Shown one piece after another: positions 11,856 through 22,172 of a DNA stretch of 64,000 nucleotides. Made by a program: the position numbers and the translations under genes. Source of the DNA: Neckera pumila. Taxonomy: Eukaryota; Streptophyta; Bryopsida; Hypnales; Neckeraceae. The first letter of the stretch is position 1; each line of letters opens with the position of its first letter. The DNA lies in contig OZ018412.1 of the NCBI GenBank assembly GCA_963969595.1, positions 7,256,501 through 7,320,500 of the forward strand, in the 5' to 3' direction. The notes below the pieces were generated by a model. It was not told the DNA's origin, did not search any database, and saw only the letters and a list, made by a program, of their open reading frames with translations.

Positions 11856-12276
11856 ATATTATAAGTAGAAGCATTTTACATAGCATGATTCAACAATATA
11901 GAAGTCTCCCCTTAATACAAAGTAAAAAAATATTTTATAGTTGTCAAAGGTTGAAAATTCAACAAGTTGATGAATTGGAGAAGGTGCACATACAATGTAG
12001 TCAAAGAGTATGTGAAACAAGTTTTTATAGTGAAGGAATATTGCCACCAAGTAAAATATAATGGTCTTCTTTATTATATTGATTTATCCTACTGGAAACA
12101 ATGGTGTACTAGTTTACCCAAAATTGTACTATTGCAAAATAGTGCGAGCAAAAATATTACTAAATTGCACTAATTTTCACAATTTTTTGGGTAGTGACAT
12201 CAATTTTGTAGGTGGAGTTACACTATAATAATTTGTCTTATTAGTGCATGTTACAAAATGAACTTTCATATAGTTA
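11856..12276. other. Spacer without recognised gene
   Basis: Overlapping short open frames on both strands, none with protein family character. Confidence 0.35.
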
Positions 12277-12278
12277 TA

Positions 12279-12451
12279 TAGTAGAACCTCTGTTAGTGCA
12301 TAATATGCAATAAGAGAGTTAGTAGGATGAGCCCAATTTCAAGGCTTTTTTTTTGAAAGTAGTGTAGTTAGATGCCACGTTAGTTAGTGGCCATTATTGC
12401 ACCTCTCTTAATGCATAGTCCCAACATTATGCACTAAGAGAGGTTCTATTG
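12279..12451. mobile_element. Emigrant/pogo-like MITE with TA target duplication
   Basis: A 173-bp non-coding element. The left end is TAGTAGAACCTCTGTTAGTG; inward from the right it is CAATAGAACCTCTCTTAGTG. Both ends continue into GCATAAT-like sequence. TA dinucleotides flank it at 12277-12278 and 12452-12453. The core AGAACCTCT matches the terminal pattern known for Emigrant/Lemi1 pogo-like elements of flowering plants (CAGTAAAACCTCTATAAAT). Family placement rests on this resemblance. Confidence 0.7.
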
Positions 12452-12465
12452 TAGCTTATTATAGA

Positions 12466-13756
12466 GGCTCTTCAAGATACATATTACTATCTAGTAAAGA
12501 AACAATCCCTATAAATGTCTAAACTTATTCAAATCCAGCTCAACCCAAATTTTATTCATATTTATAAAGATATATAAAATATTTTTTATACATATAATTA
12601 TACACAAATGCATCATTTTCATCAAAATTTGCAATCTTTTTTCTTGTATTATTTTTTAGAGCTACTTATTGATGAACAATAACTACCTTAGTCTACGGTA
12701 CTTAGCTAATACTCCGTATTAAAAAGCTACAATAAAGTGACTCCCAAAAGTAATTGGCCACCATATAAATTGCTCTCATAAATTGAGAAATTGGAATTAT
12801 AAATTGGGATTTGGACATGTTGTTGTACAAAAGGGATTCTACCTTCATGTATAATTTCACTTAAAACAGACTATATTTAGACCTATTTTTATTTAAATGA
12901 AATTACTATGCAAAAAGAAAACTTTTTGTGAAAAGTCAAAATGTCTCATTCTTTTTATAGGAAGAATGTACATTGACTAGAATCTCATGTCACAAGTTTC
13001 ATAAATTTTGGATTTTTATTGATTGAAATCTTATTGATTGAAATTTGACCTCAAAATTTTGAATTTTTTATTTTTCAATCAATAAATTGCAAACGATTAT
13101 GTTTTTGGAATATACAATAATTTGATGTTATTTCAGAATTTTATTTTATTTCTTTGCAATTTATAGAGTGAAAAATTAAAAAAATAAAAATTTAAAGGTC
13201 AAATTTCTATTAATAAGATTTCAATCAATAAAAATCTAAAATTCATGAAACTTGTGACATGTGATTTTGATCAAGATGTACATTCATCCTACAAAAAGAA
13301 ATTAGACATTTTGACTTTTTACAAAAAGTTTTTTTTGTATAGAAATTTCATTTAAATAATAAGAGGTCTAAATATAGTCTGTTTAAGTGAAATTAAGCAT
13401 GAAGGTAGAATCCCTTTTGTACAACAGCACATTCAAATTTCACTTTATAATTCCAATTTGTCAATTTATGAGAGCAATTTATTTTGTGGCCAACTACTTT
13501 TGGAAGTCACTGTATACTATGAAACAAGTTGGCAATAGACAAATCTAGTACATGTAAACAATATTCTTTTCAACAACATCCCTTGAGACCAAAGTACTAC
13601 CTTCTTATCCTGCATTTATTTCTTGACGATTTTCTATATCCAGAAGGTGCCAACATCTTCAAACATTCTCTATCTCCTCGAGGGATAAAATCTTAATTTT
13701 TTTTTCTTCATAAAAATGAAAACTTAGCCATAGTACTAACAATTGTCCAAACATGC
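12466..13756. repeat. Segmental duplication, copy A (interrupted)
   Basis: Matches copy B at 14612-15135 almost throughout, with several short indels and substitutions. Copy A is split by the palindromic element at 12735-13512; copy B is not, so the duplication predates that insertion or the element entered only this copy. Nothing in it looks coding. Confidence 0.75.
12735..13512. mobile_element. 778-bp near-complete palindrome: foldback MITE, Tc1/mariner-like
   Basis: Left terminal sequence AAGTGACTCCCAAAAGTAAT; inward from the right CAGTGACTTCCAAAAGTAGT. The inverted repeats continue for some 350 bp per arm and meet around 13110. TA dinucleotides flank it at 12733-12734 and 13513-13514. 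Duplicated copy B (near 14875) has the uninterrupted site with a single TA. The CAGTG...CCAAAAGTA terminus and TA target fit Tc1/mariner. A transcript would fold into one very long hairpin. Confidence 0.8.
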
Positions 13757-13801
13757 CTAAAGTTGAAGCATTCTATACCATCTAAATGACCTAATCTACT
13801 C

Positions 13802-14454
13802 TCAAACTCTTATACCCCACCATGGAGAGATATTTGGATGAAAGCCTGCCCTCAGAAGGATGCAACATTCATATGGCCTATTTGGCACAATGCTGTAGCA
13901 ATCAACTTCTGGCGGGCTCAAATTGCTCCTGGTATTGACCAATACTATAAATGCTGTAGTTCCAGAGCCATAGAAACCCATATCTACAAATTTTTGGAGT
14001 GCTCTCAGGCCCAAGAAATTAGGAATTATGCATCTTCAATTATGCACCACTCTTGATGTGCATCTTCAATCTTGGGCTCCATTATAGATTCAATGTGACC
14101 CAATGTATATTTGGTACACCTATCTCCTGAATGTTTCATGGATTCCGCACATTATGGGCACTTATTCGTGGGGCTGCCCTATAGCTTTATTGGATCTTGT
14201 GTAACCACATGTTTTTTGCGCAAGATTGTTGGCCCAAAATTCTTTTCCAAAAATCACTATGGAATGCTCTCCTTGACCCAGGCCAGGCAACCTTACTCAA
14301 GATTGAGCTCACTGCTCGTTGGCGGCGTCAACATTCAGATAGAACTTGGTCTAGGTTCACTAATATTTGGCTCCTAACTCCAGTTTTAGCAACTAGGGTT
14401 GGCTACTCAGTTAGTTGGAGTAAAGAGGGCCCTTCCCTCTGCTCCTTCATTTGA
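13802..14454 (+). pseudogene. Decayed LINE-type retroelement: zf-RVT region and C-terminal tail
   Basis: A frame at 13838-14056 resembles the zf-RVT segment that follows plant LINE reverse transcriptases: a W..IWHNAVAINFWRA-type start, a CC pair, then ETHIYKFLECSQAQEI. After a short gap a second frame, about 14147-14454, reads WALIRGAAL, a TAG stop, then LYWILCNHMFF...WNALLD, typical of the same proteins' C-terminal portion. The frame change and stop show it is dead. No upstream reverse transcriptase core is visible. Confidence 0.65.
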
Positions 14455-14611
14455 TTCTTTGTTTTGTTTGACTTGTTGTTCATCTTCTCTTCATTTGTCT
14501 AGCCTTTGGCTTGGCGGTTACTCTGATTTCTTAATACAATGGTTTCCATTTGTTATCCCCCCAAAAATAACTTGTTATAGAGGAAGAATATGTATTACCA
14601 ATGATATTTGT

Positions 14612-15135
14612 GAAGACTCTTCAAGATGAACATCACTACTAACTAAAGAAACAATCCCTGGCAATGTCAAAACTCGTTCAAATCCAAGCTCAACCCAAAT
14701 TTTATTCATATTTATAAAGACATATTTTTTATACACATACACACACAAATATATCATTTTCATAAAAATTTGCAATCCGTTTTTCCTTTTTTCTTGTATA
14801 TTGCTATTTATTGATGAAGAACAATTACCTCCGTCTTGGTACTTAGCTGATACTCCATATAAGAAAGTTACAATATGTGAAACTTGTTGGCCATAAACAA
14901 ATCTAGCACCGCACCGACAGGTGACCAATTTTCTTTCAACAACATCCCCTTGAGACCAAATTACCACGTACTTTCTTATCATGCATTTATTTCTTGACAA
15001 TTTTCTATGTCCAGAAGGTGCCAACATTTCCAAACATTCTCTATCTCCTCGAGAGATAAAACCTTAATTTTTTTCCTTCTGATAAAAATGAAGATTTAGC
15101 CATAGTACTAACAATTGTCCAAACATGCCCAAAGT
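14612..15135. repeat. Segmental duplication, copy B (uninterrupted)
   Basis: Homologous to copy A at 12466-13756 without the palindromic element. It carries the sequence TTACAATATGTGAAAC where copy A has the insertion. An open frame on the minus strand spans it but has no recognisable protein features. Confidence 0.75.
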
Positions 15136-15370
15136 TTTAAAAATCAAAATAATAATGACGATATTACCCATGCTGACTGTGCTTCCAAGGTCACCCAGTT
15201 GCTCTCCATCTTGGGCGTGTTGCACTTGTTGGGACTTGTGTGTGAAAGGCCCCTTTGCTGCAAATCATGGCCGTAGCAGTGTACAGTACTATTGATTCCA
15301 CACTCCAAGGAGTTGGGTGGTATTCTGCTATTCAAGCACAGCTCCCGAGATGCAGTGTGTGTATGATGCC
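15136..15370. other. Spacer without recognised gene
   Basis: Slightly more GC-rich than its surroundings; no gene or repeat end recognised. Confidence 0.35.
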
Positions 15371-15634
15371 TACACTAAATAGTGCAATTGGGTTGTCTTC
15401 ATAATTAGGTTGCCTTACCCCAGAGAAGTTACCTCATGTTACCTCATCACTCATGACTTGTCCAGATGGAGGCACAAGCCATTCTCTGATCCTGAGATAT
15501 GAATTAGTGAACCAACCCATATAACATACATGTTTCTCTACGTCTCTGCATCCGTCTACAGTAACTCGGATACTGATATAGTGTAGAATGTCAAGATATT
15601 AGTCTTGGGCAACCTAATTGCATTATTCAGTGTA
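15371..15634. mobile_element. MITE with CTACACT ends (copy 1)
   Basis: Left end TACACTAAATAGTGCAATTG; inward from the right TACACTGAATAATGCAATTA. The element is ~264 bp and non-coding. Both outer flanks contain TA, so a TA target is possible. The ends resemble those of the 18561-19201 element (CACTAAACAG / CACTGAATAG), suggesting one terminal family with different interiors. Confidence 0.65.
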
Positions 15635-18560
15635 GCTCTCAAGTAGGGGACTTGGTCAGTTGTTCATAGTCACAAATATACTCCATCTTCATAAGTTAGG
15701 ATGGATTGCACTATGTACCACAAAAGAGGAGGACGGAGAGCTATTATTTGTGGAGTTGCTTACAAAGTCCAATTGCAATCATGGAGTGAGTGTCTGTAGT
15801 TTTTTTCAGGGGATTTGGGGTGGTGTGGTGTTTGCAGTGAACGTCCCATCATTTTCTTTATTCGAGCAAATAGATGAGACTTTATAGACGCACATTCACA
15901 CAATGACAATGAGTCACAGTGCTTTTTGGTGGTGGTGGTGGCACAGTCTGCGTAGTTCTGTACAGAAAATGGACAGTTTCCTAGCTTCTAGAAGGTGGCT
16001 CGGTTTTTTTTATTTATACCCGGAAGTGGGCCTAAAGAGTGCAAATTTTATCGGTTTGTATCCCCCATTTCTTAATGTACTTAGGCAATTAGCCGCCATT
16101 TTTTATTTCAATTATCTACTTTCCTAAATGTCTAAAATGGGTCTGGTTTTTTTGTTTTGGTGGGGGATTTTTATTCCCTCCCCATTTTCTTTTTGCTTTA
16201 GTTTCATTGTCATTCATTCCCCATTCTTTTTTGCTTTAAGTTTCCTTGTTATTCATTCCCCATTTTTTTTTGCTTTAAGTTTCCTAATCATTCATTTTCC
16301 ATTTTTTTTCCAAGTGTTTAGGGTTAAAAATGTTGGCATTCATTATCTACTTTTTTTTGTCTAAAAAGTATCCTTGGCAAGAGTTGAACCTAGCAAAGCC
16401 CCTACCACTTTAGGGCCAAGGATGTAGCCTTTGGAAAATACAAGGATCCACAAAGGGTCCAAGTATTTTCCGGAGGCTGGTTAGTATGTTAGTATTAGAA
16501 GTCAAGAAATATGCGTACCATTGCCGTTAGTATCAACTGCCCCAAACAAACAAGCTGGATCACTCGCACTTGGTTGATTAGGAAAATTCAAGTAAGAAGA
16601 CGGGTTAGCATACAAAAAATGGTAGTTAATATCATTCTTTTTTACGAGCACCCAGAATTTACGATTCTACGCAATAGTGCAATACACAAGCAAAAATGCA
16701 GCAAGCCAGCAACCCAAATTGAAAACTCAGCCAAAATCAATAAGCCAAGAAAGTGACGCTGTCACGAGTGAGACTGCCTGCTAGTAAGCAAGTGACCGAG
16801 ACAGACTGAGAGTGAGTGACCAACGGCAAAACGGCGAAATCCAAGCCATCGATCAATGCGAGGATGGACGACCCAATTAGATAGGGGCTAGGATTTAGTG
16901 TGATTTCCCTTGAATAGTTGAGCCAACAGGGCAGTTTTAGTGGGCAACTGGGGTATTGGCCTACTGGGATATTTGGGCAAGTGCAATGGTAATTCACTGT
17001 CTCACACAGACTTTCATTAATTCAGTCTTCCAGGCTGTTCCAACTTCCATAAATTCCATTAGTTCCAGATCCCCGCCATTTCCCAATTCCCAATTACTTT
17101 GGGCCTGTCAGCCTTTGAATGAGGCATATTGGTATATTTGATTATTAGGAATTTGGTACTTGGTACTTGGTACTTTAGCTTTGGTTACCTTGGTTACTGG
17201 GTGCAATAGAATACTATACATAGTATTAAAAAAAATTCCTAAAAAGTATATGCATGGTCGGCTACCTGCCATGAAAAATGCCTTTCAATCGGTAATTTGC
17301 CGTGGGTACTTCTAGGACAGCTTGCCAAAATGCCAACATTTTTTTTTCTAGTCGGCTCGTTTCCGAAAACCTTCATTTTTCTTCCAGAACCCCTTCCTAA
17401 ACATTTCTATCTCATTTGGAAATTCTCAATATCAACCGGCTAGCTTGTAACTAACCGGTGGCACTCCCCGTTCATTGGGTGGTGGATGTCCCTCCATTTG
17501 GATTCATTCATGGATTTTGATGGAGTGATAAAAAATAAAAAACTTCAGTAAGTTGCTCATTCAAGTGAGAAATACGTCTCAGTATGTGGCTAACAATTTC
17601 TATCTTGAAAGAATTTTAAAGCAAGAATTGGCTGATTGATTGGCAGGAGATTTACAGTAGTGTGCTCCCCAACAGAATCCAATACTGATGCCACCACTGT
17701 CTACTAATTCTAACATGTCAGCCTTGCTTATTGGCTTGTGAACTTCAAATGGCTTCTAAAACATTGGTGCATCTTGGACTGGTCTTAAACTTTTTACCAC
17801 ACAAATTAGAAGAGAGAACGCAGATTTCTCAACAAGTTTTATTGAATTTGGACATTGGATGCAAAAGTTATAACACTTTGAATTGGTCTTCTAGACCACA
17901 TAATCATGATACATAGTTATTCTCCAACCAACCTTTGAACTCATGACTTGGTGATCCTCCACCATTGCACATTGCATCTATAATCCATATTCACCCAACC
18001 ACCATAACCTTGGTTAATTTAATCTAGATATTGGAAATTAAAGTGTCTATTCTTGAAAAGAGAAAGTAGTTTTGCATCAATGGGCCTTGATCCGATGGAC
18101 ACTGGCTCATTGTCATTACAAATAGACACTTTATTCCCGCCGGCCTTCTTTGCAAACTAGAGTTTCTATTTATCTTTTCTATCTATTTGGACTTCTAGAC
18201 TATGTGAGGACACTTTAATTTTGGTTCCCTAGGGCACTTAGATGTTCATATTGATGGCGAGGGCAAAAGAAAAAACTTGTTTGGGACCCCAATTGTTGTA
18301 TTTTGGACTCCAAAAAGGTGTTGCAGATGTGTATGGGAATGAAATTAGAACTAGAATAATGATAAACAAAGCTGTTGTCCAAAAATTTCGAGGACTAGTT
18401 AAAACTTTGTGTGTTTGAGAACACTCATTTTCCAAGAAGTGAGAACTCTGGTCCTACTGGACTGGCATGAATGAATGTCCATTTGTTCAAGAGGTCTTAA
18501 ACATAGTAACCGCTTAGCTAGTTCACTCAAGCTAGTTAAGCAGTTACTACGTTTAGAGAC
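15635..18560. other. Spacer with minor repeats, no gene recognised
   Basis: No credible coding region. A 39-bp tandem repeat is at 16180-16306. An inverted repeat (ATCCTTGGC / GCCAAGGAT) spans about 16378-16435, a second (GGAAAATAC / GTATTTTCC) about 16433-16471, and short GGTACTT repeats lie at 17153-17175. A hairpin-forming inverted repeat (AGTAACCGCTTAGCTAG with its near-complement) lies at 18503-18549. Confidence 0.45.
16180..16306. repeat. Minisatellite, about 39-bp unit, three copies
   Basis: Units begin CCCCATT followed by a T-run, then TTGCTTTA-GTTTC and CATTCATT. Three successive units are well conserved and a fourth partial unit follows. Confidence 0.75.
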
Positions 18561-19201
18561 TACTACACTAAACAGGGGTATTAAGGTAAAGCAGCCCATT
18601 GCGGTCAAATGACCCATAGGGGACACATGATGATCCCATTGTGTTTTTTCTGACCACAATCAATATCTCACCTAACTTCAATGGAGTAATTAGTGACCTT
18701 ATTAGGAACATGCAGTAATTTCAGTGTAAGTCATTGTAGGAAGTGACTTTTTATGGCCATCCACATATAAAAAAAATTTGTCTCCTTTAGAAGAGGTAGG
18801 TGAGCATTATGGATACACTTGCAGTTGGTTTTGGGGTGGTCTGCCAACTTTTTTGGGCTGAACACTTGAGAAATTCATAGTTAATTCATACTTTGTCTGA
18901 AAATTATGATTTCAATTGCCTTCACAAACTCTCATACTTGTCTTCACATGGGAAAAAAATTGAAAAACTTCAGTGATGGGATGATGGCAGACTTCTAATT
19001 CTGACCACAATGGGCTGCTTTACCTTAAGGGGACCAAAAAATTAAAAGGATTTATTCTCAAAAACAGTAGATGTTTGAAACATGATGTACAGTCCCGCAC
19101 ACTTCAATAACTATTGATGTACATCAAAGGTAGATATTTGTATAGTGTGAGATGTTGATTAATTTATATGGGTCCCCTTAATACCCCTATTCAGTGTAGT
19201 A
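18561..19201. mobile_element. DNA element with TACTACACT terminal inverted repeats (copy 2)
   Basis: Left end TACTACACTAAACAGGGGTA; inward from the right TACTACACTGAATAGGGGTA, both then reaching TTAAGG. Inside lies a second inverted layer (AAGGTAAAGCAGCCCATTG on both sides) shared with the 8167-8580 repeat. It is about 640 bp and non-coding. The target duplication is unresolved because the outermost bases are themselves symmetric. Confidence 0.7.
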
Positions 19202-22172
19202 AGCTTAAGAACTTTTGTGTGGGGTACGAATTCCTCTTTGATAGAATTTGCCAGTATGGCTGCAAAGCTTTAATCTCGAGCTCCGCTGCTTTGGTTTTGG
19301 AGCTGAGGTTTTGGAGCTGTGTTCTGCACATACTTCTGTACTACCAAATTTTTTTGCGGCTACTCTCTCACCCAGCAAAAGAATTGCAGCAAATTTTTTC
19401 GGGAGGGCATTGTACAGTACTAACATTGCAAGGGACCTGTATGTTAGCTTTTGCACTCAGTGGGTGAGATCATACAATGTCCTTATCCGAGCAGTCCTTT
19501 ACAAACAACCCATACTTCCTGAGTAAAGTGAAGAGGTGTTGTGAAATTTACTCATAATTTGATGTGGCAATGCCATTTTACGCAAGCACATCGTTGAACT
19601 GAAACACTATTTGGTGGTCCCACATGGGTGGTTCAACTCAAGGATATTGAATTTGCAAATCTCTTGTTGGTCGGTTTGGTCTTTGAGGTGGCTTGTGCTC
19701 AAATATTCAATTGACAGAAATTAAAAAACATAAGAACATTCATGTGGCATCACTAAATTGGTGAATACATACCTGTGAAAATTTGATGTGAAAATTCACT
19801 TTTGCAAGTAGAAGTATGGATCTCCCGCATACTACTAAGGTGCTAGCAAGTAGATTATTTTGTGTTGAATCTGGTATAGTTGTGCCACATTCATTTTTTC
19901 AAGCCAAATATGTTAAGCTTATGATTTGTGATATACTCTAAACCCTTTGTAGTTGCCCCTTGCACATGATTAGAAAGTGTTCATGTACCTAAGAATCATA
20001 CTAGATCATACTGTGGCTGTGGAATCATGAGTCCATCACAATTTGAATCCAATATGTACCACAAAATATGATTCTTTTTTTGTATCTAGAAGTTACAAGT
20101 TTTAACAAAATAATTGACTAGTTGCACTAGAGTTTGCAATCATTCTCACAGCAACCAAGCACTCACAATTTATTTCCTCTTTGTCACAGTCTACATGAAT
20201 CACACATACTCTCGCTGTGACAAAAAATCATCTCAGCCCACATACTTAGCAAGTACTTTGGGTCACGACGACGATGGATGGGTTAGGGTGGCCCTTGCAA
20301 CTTTGGAAAATAATCACCAGCTCCTCATTTCTTTTGTGCAGCTGATGTTATTTGTGAATTTAACTGTTAAATCGACTTGTCAGTTCCATTGCTGCATGGT
20401 GCATTGTGGTTGGAAATCAGAGGAGGGTGTAGCATCACAATGCCAGGACCAAGTTCCGAGGAGACACGTGTCATTCTTTCATAGATCAATTACGCAAAGA
20501 TCGAAACCATAGCCATAAACCTCATGCGTAATGTGAATCCTTTGGCCTACCAAAGAGTTGAGATTGAGACATTCAACAACTTGGCAATATGTTCCATAAT
20601 CTTCTCAACTCTCCGGGAATGCATGTATGTAGACCAAAACTCCAGGCACCCTTCCCAGGATTCAAAGGTTATAACAAAAATATTCCATTGAAATTCAAAT
20701 ATGATTCTAAAGGCCAAATTGAACTATAAAACAAAGCTTTTATGTACTCACCAAAACCCCATTCTAACGAGCTCAAAGATTTGTAGATATCCAAGATAAG
20801 ATGTCCATGCTTTAGATGCCACATTTAACTACTTTTGGACTTTTGAAAGTCCAGAATTAATAATGGTCATCAGGAGAGAAAAAAATGGTCATCAAGAGAT
20901 AATCCAAAACATTGAGATATCTATGCAAATTATCCAGAGATCTATACAAAAATTGAGAGATCTATACAAACATCGGGGGATCTCCCGATGTTATTATCAG
21001 GAGATCTTTGGACGTTTAGTCCAAAATTCATTGAATAGTTTAGAAATAGTTACATGTGGCAATAGTCTTAAGTAGAATTATGCACAAAAATCATCTTGGA
21101 CCTCCTGGTCCTCAATTAGCTAATTTATTTCTGATCATGGGATACAAGGAGACAGCCATAACTTAACTTGGGAATCAAGTTTGAGTTCCACCAACTGAAG
21201 CAGACTCGGTCTGTCTTGCACATGGGTGGTCCACTTACTTAAACTGTGCATTGGCTTTACAGTTAGTCGCCAAGGAGCAACTGTACGAAACTCCAGGTAT
21301 GTTTGTTTGTATCACAATGCCATTGACATCTCAAGTGTTTCCAATGAAATGGGACGTCGTCTAAGCCCGATCCAAATTATTCCTGACTCCAAAACGATTG
21401 TACTACTAAACCTTGGGCCACATTGGCTATTACGGACAAGTGGCTTGAATGAGGCAGACATAAAATGTCCTCCCAGCAACACCATCGAAGTGGCATACTG
21501 CTGCATTTCTACGCCATCTTTAAGAGCCTGAGCCAAGTACCAGTTTGTCCCCTTGCACGGTGATTACAACACCAACATGTCTACTTTGATGTGCCCCACA
21601 GTTTGGAATCAAGAAATATCATCACTGAGTCACAGGACGGTCCAGTGACTAAAGAAACATGGTTCAGGACCCTATTGTCTCATATATATGCGTTTTGGCA
21701 CAGTTTTGGTATAATTACAATTGCAATTCACTGGATATATATTGACAGAATGACAATCTTACAAAAGATTGAAGATTGATAGAGTGTGAAATTCCAAGTA
21801 CATATTCAATAGTAAAAGTAATGCAATTGCATGGTCATGGAAACTTATATGTGGATGGTCCTCGATCAGGACAATGTCATCGTACATGGCTCCTTTCGGC
21901 GCGCCTCATGGAGGCAGGCCGAGAGAATCATGCTGCTCACCCAAAATTCACATGTAATCGATTTCCTCCACTTCTATACTGGAAATCTGGTGCAGATCAG
22001 ACCATGTACAACCAACCATATATTCCCATGGGTACTAGCTGTACCAAACTCTCATCAGTTACTTTCACAAAAAACTGGAGCTAGTTGAAAACTCGAAATA
22101 TGGTCTGTAGTAGTACTGTAGCTTCTACTTGTAACACAGAAAATTGTGTTTATTGCTAAGAAAAACCCCTTG
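19202..22172. other. Spacer and probable 3' region of the MORN gene
   Basis: No recognised gene. A palindrome, ACATCGGG-GGATCT-CCCGATGT, lies at about 20971-20993, beside short GAGATCTATACAAA repeats. A 75-codon minus-strand frame at 21312-21536 has no known motifs. The last several hundred bases lie downstream of the MORN stop codon and probably include its 3' UTR. Confidence 0.35.

Noticed and set aside
11702..12061. 119-codon plus-strand frame next to a type 3 element
   Set aside because: Compositionally biased translation of AT-rich repeat, no transposase motif.
16180..16306. CRISPR-like array
   Set aside because: Contiguous imperfect tandem units with no unique spacers; the genome is eukaryotic.
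16378..16435. Possible tRNA gene (7-bp acceptor-like pairing and a GTTCAACTC string on the minus strand)
   Set aside because: Only about 54 nt, with no consistent T-stem, D-arm or anticodon arm; best read as an inverted repeat.
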